Assembly (NCBI RefSeq): GCF_000499845.2
Contig: NC_023750.2
Coordinates: forward strand, 3,841,478 to 3,905,477
Direction of reading: 5' to 3'
Source of the DNA: Phaseolus vulgaris
Taxonomy: Eukaryota; Streptophyta; Magnoliopsida; Fabales; Fabaceae
DNA: 64,000 bases
A program made the translations under genes and the position numbers. A model generated the notes under the pieces. That model was not told where the DNA came from. It made no database searches and saw only the letters and a list, made by a program, of their open reading frames with translations. Below are positions 56,301 to 64,000 of the stretch, in pieces. The first letter of the stretch is position 1. Every line of letters begins with the position of its first letter.

Positions 56301-57054
56301 AGCTATCCAACAAACTTCCGTGGATTTATTTTTGATAGCTCGAATCAGATCCTCCATGTGCGATTGTAAGCCAACTGGAAATTTAGTGGCAGACAATAGT
56401 GGTAAATTAAGAACGGTCTTAACAATTTTGTCCACTAGTTCAGCATCACTCCTTCAAGTTCAATAGCAATTATGGAATAAGTCATGTCATGTATTACCAA
56501 AATTAAATGAGAAGCTTAAAAATTATGGTCACTGAGTGAGTGATTTACCTGTAATTGCTCTCATCCCATCCAAAGAAATTTGCAGCTTTGGTGAGTGCGT
56601 GGCTCCATTTGGACATGGCATGTTCCAGTTGTTGTCCTGAAAATGTTTGGTGTGCAGTTTCTTTGAAGGCTTTTCCAAAATCACCCTTCTGAAGACGTAC
56701 ATCAGATGGCTCAATTTCGTAATAAACTGGCAGAACATTTCGACAATAAGTTTCTTGCCATCTAATGATTTGTTGAAGCTGTTGAAGACACCAAGCAGAT
56801 TGAGAATAGGTTTTGGTGAAAACAACAATTGCTACACGAGAGAGATTGAGAATAGGTTGTTCGATGTGAATTGGGTTGAGTGCATTAGGGTGGTGAAGGA
56901 AAGTGGTGAAGCCAACAGTAGAGAGGACAGAATCTAGATGAGAGACAAATTTCCTTTGGATGTCTTCTCCATTGAAGTTGATGAGCACATCATACATCGG
57001 TGAGATTTTGGATGTTGAAGAGGCCAATTTCATGGAAGGAATTGATGAAGTCAT
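53371..57054 (-). CDS. TNL4: TIR-NBS-LRR protein, open if a new exon-3 acceptor is used
   Basis: Exons (minus): 57054-56549, 56451-55410, 55293-55075, 54964-54239, 53820-53371; 980 aa with consistent phases. TIR: INFNGEDIQRKF, WCLQQLQQ with Gln (56779-56781) at the catalytic Glu position. NB-ARC: P-loop GEEGSGKTT, VLIVLDDM, VIIITTASKN (canonical TTR lost), GLPLALEV, LFLDLCCSF, MHP at the MHD site (55476-55478). Exon 4: LKVLNLSHSKHLIETPDF LRRs. Exon 5: LPGDNDPYWLAHMGEG C-terminal domain, ending KKIVM. The ancestral exon-3 acceptor (CACAG in TNL2) is CACCG here (before 55311), and the old exon start contains an in-frame TAG. The next AG is that same TAG, 18 nt on and in phase, so splicing there gives a full protein six codons shorter. 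Splicing is inferred. Otherwise it is the most intact minus-strand paralogue. Confidence 0.8.
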
Positions 57055-57300
57055 GAACTGTTAGCAGAAGAGAAATCAATGATGCAACACAGTCAAATAA
57101 TATGCATAGACATAACCGTTAAGGACCCCAAAGATGAATAATACATTTTTTTTAGTCAAATAATATCACAGAACCCCTTTTACTTTAGCCTTTTAAAAAG
57201 TTAGACCAACGCACGCCAACTTTGAATCACTGAAAAAATAAATAATATACTAATTCCTATGAAATTTTCTCCAATATATTCCTTTTTTTTTATATTATGC
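57055..57300 (-). promoter_or_regulatory. TNL4 upstream block
   Basis: Uninterrupted version of the conserved leader ('aatcaatgatgcaacacagtcaaata') and the 'ccttttactttagcc' block. The CGCG motif seen upstream of TNL2 and TNL3 is missing. Confidence 0.5.
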
Positions 57301-58153
57301 GTCCATTTTTTTAAGTTTTAAAATATAACACAAGCATCTTTGTTTACATTACCCATTCACCTCGTTAACATAAATCATTGTAACAAAATAAAAGAAGTAT
57401 AAATTAATATAATTTGAAAAAAATTACGACAGGTCATTTTTTATAAACAAGTAAAGGAATTGTGTGTCTCTTTATTAAAATATAAGATTTATTAAAAATA
57501 TTAGTTAAATGAATGTCTGTTCGAAAATTACAGAACTTATAGTGTCATTTTATTAGAAAAAATGTTTTAATATTAGAGGAAATGTTCGCCTATAACTTGG
57601 GAAAAAAATACATGTAATTTTCTCTTTTATTTACAATACAGATTGTAAAAAAATAATGAAAGTGATAAATTTAATATAATTGTATTTATTACACTTTTTA
57701 CACTATAAAATTGTATCCTTATATCCTTAGTGAAAAATCCATTCTTGATACCACTCTCTTCACCTTAAAAGCCATTTCTCGCATATGAGGAGGGTTTCAA
57801 AAGTATTTCATTTTAATCCAAACAACTTAAATTGGGTCTCCAAACATGGAATAGGGTAAGTACTTTCTTGGAAACCTCATACACACTCATGTAAAGTAAG
57901 TCAATTAAGTCAACTTTTTTTATGTTGAACTCCTACGTAAAAAAATATGGTAATATTTTCGTAAATATTTCAAACATGTTCATGTTCAGATGTTCTAGGG
58001 TCTCGTGTAAATATTCGTATATTTACGTCAGACTCTTAACTGTCTGACATAAAGTTGTTTAAATAAGAACACAATGCATCTTCTTCCTTGCATTTTGAAC
58101 GCACATGAATCCCTCTTCTTCTCTGGCGAAGGCGACTACAACGCGAGTCTACA
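57301..58153. other. AT-rich intergenic sequence
   Basis: No gene or clear repeat recognised. A 60-codon ORF starting at 58074 is cut by the following insertion and is probably fortuitous. Confidence 0.4.
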
Positions 58154-58646
58154 TGTGGTCCATCACAACCAAACACACATGTTTTTTCCTCTATTTTTTC
58201 CTTTGTTTAGTGTGTTACGCAACTTTATCTTGTTGACGGTTTTGATCAAGGTGTAGCAACTGTTTTCTCATCTGCTGAACCTGCAGCAGGTCCAGTTTTC
58301 TTAGGACCGAGCCAGGTGCCTGAGAAGTTGCTGTATTGCTTTGTGGTGTAGAGTGTAGAGCGTTAGTGGCTTGCTTGGTGGTCCCTAGAGTGCAGGTAGC
58401 AAGTTATGCCTCTATGTAGTAGTAGGTTTTGTTTGTTGGTTTGAACCTGGTTTTGGGATTCTAAGGGCAGGGAAGGCTCCTTACATAGCTTTTTTGGAAC
58501 TAAGTGGTGTGTCTCTTAATCTGCAAGTGGTGTGTCTCTTAATCTGCATATATTTGTAGGTAGCTTTATTAGGAGTTCTTTGTATACGGGTTAAGACACT
58601 CTTAAAGTGTTATTTTTTAATTAATTCATTGCTGATAAAAAAAATG
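58154..58646 (+). mobile_element. LINE/SINE-type 3' fragment
   Basis: 493 bp flanked by imperfect 13-bp repeats ACGCGAGTCTACA (58141-58153) and ACACGAGTCTGCA (58647-58659). It ends 'ttgctgataaaaaaaatg', the same ending as the element upstream of TNL3. It contains a 23-bp direct repeat of 'gtggtgtgtctcttaatctgca' near 58508-58552. No ORF. Confidence 0.6.
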
Positions 58647-58659
58647 ACACGAGTCTGCA

Positions 58660-59189
58660 CTTGTTGTTGGTCATCTCTAATTTCTACTTCCGTCTTTATA
58701 TCTCATTTGTGGCAGCAGACGTTTCTCTATTGCATTGGAGCATTTGTGGTGAATATTTGTCATTAATGTTAGTTCTTTACATTTTCATTTTACTATTGAA
58801 ATTGAAACTCTGGTTGTTTTTAGGATCTCAATCATGATAATATATGAATGTTTCCATTAGATTGTTGTTGGCTATCGTTGATATTGAAATTTTTGTTAAA
58901 TTAAATGTGTTATTTAGTTGTTTAAATTTCAAATCTTGAAATTAATGTTTGTGTAATTTTGAATATTATAAGATGTTTAAAATTGTATTTTACACTTTAG
59001 AAATAGTCAAAATTATAAGGACTAATTATAGAAAATTTATAACATGTTTTGTAATTATAAGGAAAAATGTAATTTAGATTGATTGCAAAAGTAAGATATG
59101 CATTGTAGTATGTTTGAGTGATATATTTTGTTTTTGTTGTAATCAGCATACACAATAAATAAAAATAGTTCATAAGTTAGATTGTTTCA
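58660..59189. other. AT-rich intergenic sequence
   Basis: Nothing recognised. Confidence 0.4.
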
Positions 59190-61459
59190 ACTGCTTCAAA
59201 TGTTATGAGTTACACGAAGGGTGCTACTCTTCCATGAATTGCCCATCAACCACGGTCTTGCCCAGACCAAGCTTAGAGAAGTCCATCTCATGATAAACAC
59301 CTGAGGCTTGTGCAACAGCGTCCTCAAAGCCCACAGGATAGTACGTAGCGTCGTTGGTGAAGGCCTCTTTCTCTTTAGCCACCTCCTCATTTTTCCGCGT
59401 CAGTTCATCTCCTTGAGCCTCTCCACCTCAGCCAAGAGCTTTGCTCTCTCCTCAAATAAGCCTAAGGCCTCCTTGGATTTCTCAGTCAGGAGGGCCTCTG
59501 CTTCCTGTTGCCTAGTGTTTTGACTGTTGGAGTTCCTCTTGGAGTTTCGCCGTCTCTTGTTGAAGTTCTCCTTAAAGGTTCTCCACTCATTGATGGAGCT
59601 TAGCAGCCTCCTGAGACTTCTTGTCAGCTGATCCTCTCCAATCTTTCAGCTTAGTGACAACCAAACAGCTTGCAACAAGAGCTTGCCTCAGTTGTCTCAT
59701 GGTCTCTTAAACAACACGGTCCTCCTCGAGGCGTATAAGATTCTCCTTCGCCTTGTTGGGCAGGAGAGCCTTCTCGAGAAAGGAGGGGACGTCCAGGCCT
59801 TGGTCCCATATCCCCTCTTCTTGGAAGCTCGTGCCCTTATCTTCTCGCACCACTATCATGTCGCGTGGCGGGGTTGGGCTTGGCGGAGGGGCATGGTTGG
59901 AAGGAGCGCACCCATTTGATTCGGAGTGCTCGGTAGGAGCAGCTGTTGTTTTCCTTCTCCTTTTGAAGATTGGCCTAGAGAAGGTCTCCTCGTTGTCCTC
60001 AGTAAAGGTTGGAACTATTATAGCAGGAGCTTTAAGTAAGAGATTTTGGGGCGCCTGGGCAGCCGCCCTCATGCTCTTGGCCCTCTCTGCCAGATCCTTC
60101 TTGTCAATCCGGGCCAACATGCTATCTACGAAAGAGGGTAAGAGTAAATTAGCAACAATATTAAAGTTAACACCATCAAGAGTAGAGAATGAAAAGTACT
60201 GATGTAAGCTTAGCCCCCTCTGCGGAGAACTCTTTGCTTATGAGAGTGGCAGTGTCGAAGACCACCTTTAAGCTTGAGAGGAACTGACAGACCTCCAGGT
60301 CACACTGGGGCATGTCTTCCAGGTGTCGAACACCTTGGAAGCGTGACTTTTTGGTCCAATACAGAGGAAACCCATCCAGGAGAGTTTGATCCCTCTTATT
60401 GCATCGTACCTTCAAGAATTTGCCTTTAAATCCCTTATAGGATTGTTGGAAAAGCGATAGCAATGCTCTCTCAACCACCCCATTGAAAGAGACCCAGAGT
60501 TGGCAGCGTAGGTGTTTGGCCTCAAAGAAATACATAAAGACTTCCACAGATGGTAAAAGGCCAAACTGCGTGCAAAGAATGGAGAAACCCCAAACAAAAG
60601 CCCAACTATTTGGATGTATCTAGGCAAGGGAAACATTGATCTCGGTAAGGAGCACTTTCTCAAAGTTGAACAGGGGAAGGCGAAGAAGGATTCTTTTGAA
60701 TAAGGTGGCATAGAAGTAGCAAAAGGGACCCTCAGGGTCCGATGACTCTTCACAACATATGGGTTCATCTTCTCTACATGGGACTAACCTAAGGGCTATA
60801 TCGTTTTCTCTGCCAAAATGGAACTTATTTTGGCACTTGTTTTTCCTAAGGGCCACTATTTGGTCACGAGAGGTATATATGGAAACTTCTTCTAATAGGT
60901 TCTAGGGTGCCCAGGGGTATAGAGCTTTGTAATCCATTGCAAGAGTATCTAAAAATACAAACACAAGCAAATACAAACACACATTCAGGCAAGGCAAACC
61001 ACATGCAACGATGCCTTTTAGATTCAAGCAAAGCAATATAACTAGTAGAAATAGTGATAAGCATAAGCAGGAAAGAATAAATTCAGAACAGACCCAAATT
61101 AGGCAATATGATCGTAACAAATGTTTCAAACAGATAATGATGCAAATACAGAGTAATGATTTGAACGAAAGGAAGTACCTTGTTTCAGGGAGCGATTAAG
61201 GACGAGGAAGTTTCCTAGGTTTGTGAAGGAGACGTAGTGAAAATGAGAAAGGCGTGAAGGGTTTGCAACCAATAGGGAAATGAAACAGTGAATGGTAGGA
61301 GGGTTTTGAAATGGCAAGTGACAACACCTTTCCATCGTTGATGAGGATGCCAAGTGTGCGTCTAGGATTAGGTGTGTGGTGGGATGTCACCTCAGAAATG
61401 CTTCGTGCGCTGTGCCACACCTGTCCGTTGCGAGACTGACACGTAAACCGCCAGAGCAC
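59190..61459 (-). pseudogene. Tat-type antisense ORF (Transposase_28-like), with one intron
   Basis: The minus strand encodes the 'putative gypsy type transposon' protein. Domain text MYFFEAKHLRCQLWVSFNGV, SYKGFKGKFLKVRC and FPLYWTKKSRFQG lies at 60547-60340, then EVCQFLSSLKVVFDTATLIS. A 74-bp GT..AG intron (60199-60126) joins this to DSMLARIDKKDLAERAKSM (60125 onward). A Pro/Arg-rich linker and a long coiled coil ending GFEDAVAQASGVYHEMDFSK (about 59340-59250) follow. Frames are broken in several places, and the N-terminus is uncertain. The protein's role is unknown; such ORFs lie antisense between pol and the 3' LTR of Tat elements, so a plus-strand element is implied, its gag-pol deleted. 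Confidence 0.65.
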
Positions 61460-62165
61460 GCGAATAGTCTCTTTGCTTAGGCAAGCTCAGCTCAAGCCTG
61501 GAGGCCTTATGTACTGGACAAAGCGCTCGAGGCTCAGTACTTTGTGGTCAGATCTTGGTGCATGACACAGGCAGGTCAACTCGGTTGTTGGGCCAGTAAA
61601 GTGGGCCATGTGATTGGGCCATGTTTAGTTGGTAAACCCGTTGGGGCATAATTTAATATTTTATACAGCCACTAATAAAGGGTATTTTTGAACCTAGGGG
61701 TACATGTAGTACATGTGATGCCTAAATCAAGTAAGTGTTTCTTTTAACTTAAGTATGTATGTTCTAGGGCACATAGTAGTTAAGTTGCATACATGACAAA
61801 AGATAACGTTGCACCATGAGTAAGGTTTCCACCTAAGAGAAATATTCCCTTGATGTTGGTGCATGAGTTGGTGCCCTGCTAGCAGGTGATTGTTCTGTTA
61901 TTATTTTATGCACTTCTTAGAGATAAGATTTCCTTCTATTGCAGTACCTTGAGAGGGCGCCCCTAAACAGAATGTTTTCCTAGTGATTACGCTTTTAGTT
62001 GAGATTAGATTCTTGTGAGAGAAAAATGTTACAAAAGATAAGCTATAAAAGGAGCTTGAGACCCCAAGTAAAGGTACGTTGTTTCTAAGACTAAAACTGA
62101 ATACTTCTTAAATTTGAGTAAGCCCTTTACTGACTTGATCGTCGGAGTTTAATCAACAGGTAGGA
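61460..62165 (+). mobile_element. LTR-like sequence of the Tat element (plus orientation)
   Basis: A TATA box (agctataaaagg, 62041-62052) is followed by R/U5-like 'tgacttgatcgtcggagt' and ends near 'aatcaaca' (about 62158). It lies immediately outside the antisense ORF start, as expected for a 3' LTR. Left terminus and partner LTR not identified. Confidence 0.45.
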
Positions 62166-62284
62166 TTCTCTTTATTTCAATGGAGTCGTGTTCCAGTATA
62201 ACACGACGTAGAACAAATTCCAGAAGAGACAGACCCGAGCTAGAGCTTGTCACCAGAGTCAACCGACGACAAAGTCAACTAGCA

Positions 62285-62924
62285 AGAACAATAAGCTTCG
62301 ACGATTTACGTAATCAAATAGAAAAAGATTTATTCCTTGATGTGTTTTGTTTCTTTGATGGTAAAAGCAGAGCCTATGTTACCAAGATCCTAAATGGTTG
62401 TGGAGTAGACCCTGATAGTTGAATAAGAGTTTTCATAAAGCGTAACCTCATAAAAGTGAAAGAAAACAAAAAATTTGGAATGCATCATTTACGACGAGAA
62501 ATGGGAAGAGAAATTATTCGTGAAATTTCAAGAAAGGAATCTGGAAAGAAAAGTCGACTGAGACTGGATGAGGATCTAAAACATGCATTGTCATATAGTA
62601 CTGTAAGAACATTCTTAATTTATAGTTTTGAAACTTCTTTTGGAAGTGGTTGATTTCTCATGTGCAATACAATTGTTTTTCTTAGCTCTTTTCATCACCG
62701 GATAAAAAAGTCATTCAGAGATTGCCCACCGAAAGACATTTCTTTGAACGTAATCCTTTAGAAAGAGACCCATCAGGACTGCTAACACTTTTTGCAGATT
62801 TTGAGGACCATTCTAAGAAACGGAAATGGATCAGTTTGCAAGGGTTTCCTTCAGAATACCTACCTAACGACTTTTATGTGCATGATGCAATAGCCATTGA
62901 TTTATAATACTCTCTTCTTCGATT
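62285..62924 (+). pseudogene. TNL pseudogene B (NB-ARC end to exon 3)
   Basis: Homologous to TNL2-4. Exon 2 part: ISFDDLRNQIEKDLFLDVFC, FFDGKSRAYVTKILNGCG, stop TGA at 62420, then GMHHLRREMG (MHD site MHH, 62480-62488) to the donor near 62602. Exon 3 starts after 'catcaccgg' (the CACAG acceptor is lost here too, as in TNL4) and reads FPSEYLPNDFYVHDAIAIDL, ending in TAA and cut at 62924 by a copia LTR. The left edge is fused to non-TNL sequence, so an 80-codon chimeric ORF starts at 62180. TIR, P-loop, LRR and C-terminal exons are missing; the rest of the LRR may lie beyond the copia element outside the window. Confidence 0.85.
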
Positions 62925-63276
62925 TGTTAACAGATTTAACCAATTTTGTTATGTTTTCAAAAAATCAATCGATTGAAAGTGTGAATCAATCGATGAAAAT
63001 GGCTTTGATTGTGAGGTCAACCAATTTCAAGTTTTTCAAATGCTTTCCAAAACTACCAAGTGTAAAACAACCGATTGAAACGACAAATCAACAAGTTGTT
63101 TTTTCACTTGCTTTGAAAAACACTTCTTCTTTATAGATCATGATTGATTTAGTTTTGGATCAAGTTAAGAGTGGATTGAAAAATTCTAATCTACCCAAAA
63201 CCCATGCCCACAAGCAACAACCTAGTCCTCAAGCAAACTTCATAGATTTGGAGACATCAAAGCTTCATGTTCAACA
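62925..63276 (-). repeat. 3' LTR of the right-edge copia element
   Basis: 352 bp TG...CA on the minus strand, adjacent to a purine tract on its upstream side. Confidence 0.7.
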
Positions 63277-63699
63277 ATCTCCCCCTATTTGATGAAGAGA
63301 AATCCTTGGTTTTCTTGGGATGTTCTGTTTGAGTTTGACAATATCTGCTAAACACAAAATTTTCAAATACAAGAGGTAATCCCTTCCAGATTTCATCAAC
63401 ACCAAAGAACCATTTTTCACTTAGTGATTTCCATAAGGGAAACAAAATCAGTGTGAAAAGATAGTTAAAGAGAGGTGCAAATCAGAATTTTATGCAACAG
63501 AGGTTTATGCAGTAGTTTTAATCAAAGTAAGCAACATATAAACCAAGTTAAAACAAAATTTAAGCACACAATACAAACATACAAACCACAAAAACTTCTC
63601 CCCCTATTTTTCTTCACAAATAGACTTAAAGGAGAGATAAAAATAACACTTAAAATAGAGTTTGTAAGTCAAGAATTCCTAACTCATTTCTGAGAAAGA

Positions 63700-63995
63700 A
63701 AAACTTGTCCTTTGACAAAAGTTTAGTAAAAAAAATCTTCCAATTGCCTTTCCGTTGCACTGAACTTCACCTCACAGTCTCCATTACTCACATGATCTCT
63801 AATGAAATTGTGTCAGATCTCAATATGTTTTGTCCTAGAGTGCTGAACTTGATTTTTTGTGAGATTGATGGCACTTGTGTTGTCACATAGTAGGGGTACT
63901 TTGCTGACTTTTAATCTAAAGTCTTCAAGCTGTTGTTTAATCCACAAAATCTGAGCACAACAGATTCCTACAACAATGTATGTGATGAAAATATA
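63700..63995 (-). pseudogene. Copia RNase H fragment
   Basis: Minus-strand text CDNTSAINLTKNQVQHSRTK, then IEI-stop, FIRDHV and ERQLEDFF, typical of the copia RNase H C-terminus. At least one nonsense codon and a degraded end. Confidence 0.8.
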
Positions 63996-64000
63996 TTTAT

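Larger units (their letters stand above)
62925..64000 (-). mobile_element. Copia (SIRE-like) element, 3' end, running off the right edge
   Basis: Minus-strand element. 3' LTR 63276-62925 (TGTTGAACATGAAGC...TCTGTTAACA, 352 bp, with 'aatcaatcgattg' motifs), preceded by the purine tract 'aaatagggggagat'. RNase H relic 63995-63700: WIKQQLEDF, LLCDNTSAINLTKNQVQHS, RTKHIEI then a stop, then NFIRDHVSNGDCEVKF. It inserted into TNL pseudogene B; the 5-bp target on the left is CGATT (62920-62924). Confidence 0.75.

Overview
This is a window of nuclear DNA from a dicot plant, most likely a legume of the Phaseoleae (Vigna or Phaseolus type). The evidence is AT-rich sequence, intron-containing TIR-NBS-LRR (TNL) resistance genes of the 'N-like' kind with the post-LRR C-terminal domain typical of legume TNLs, and a dense load of plant LTR retrotransposons, LINEs, CACTA and hAT elements. 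The family assignments rest on recognised motifs. The organism is inferred. No prokaryotic genes, CRISPR arrays, rRNA or tRNA genes were seen.

The biological core is a decaying TNL cluster. TNL1 (+, 7.8-12.5 kb) is a complete five-exon gene with a canonical TIR domain. Three related genes lie on the minus strand: TNL2 (27.9-31.3 kb, a frameshifted pseudogene), TNL3 (40.4-44.0 kb, start codon lost and C-terminus cut off by a stop) and TNL4 (53.4-57.1 kb, 980 codons open if a new splice acceptor is used). Plus-strand relics lie at 16.8 kb (TIR fragment), 25.2-27.3 kb (near full-length pseudogene) and 62.3-62.9 kb (NBS to exon 3, cut by a copia element). The minus-strand paralogues share a diverged TIR in which the glutamate of the WCLxEL motif, the TIR NADase catalytic residue, is glutamine. 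All six legible NB-ARC copies lack the aspartate of the MHD motif.

The rest is mobile DNA. From left to right: a LINE split by a copia-type solo LTR (1-3.3 kb); a gypsy-type LTR (5.1-6.5 kb); a palindrome-rich array (14.2-14.7 kb); another gypsy LTR (15.5-16.3 kb); a young copia element with 98.7% identical LTRs and TTCTC target duplication but no recognisable gag (17.5-23.8 kb); a LINE 5' fragment (24.3-25.2 kb); a minus-strand Tat-like gypsy element (31.6-39.5 kb) carrying an antisense ORF relic and a nested hAT element; a gypsy LTR with a nested solo LTR (45.3-48.1 kb); a non-autonomous CACTA element (48.7-49.9 kb); a second copy of the Tat-like gypsy (50.2-52.7 kb); another Tat-type antisense ORF plus LTR (59.2-62.2 kb); and a copia element running off the right edge (62.9-64.0 kb).

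Three things stand out. (1) The TNL3 and TNL4 blocks share the same gypsy/CACTA junction downstream, so the tandem duplication happened after the gypsy insertion. (2) A near-identical inverted copy of TNL3 intron 4 sits inside that gypsy element between two identical 257-bp direct repeats, a footprint of double-strand-break repair with filler DNA. It preserves the TNL3 sequence from before the truncating insertion. (3) TNL4 lost its exon-3 acceptor, but a new in-phase AG 18 nt downstream uses the very TAG that would otherwise be a stop.
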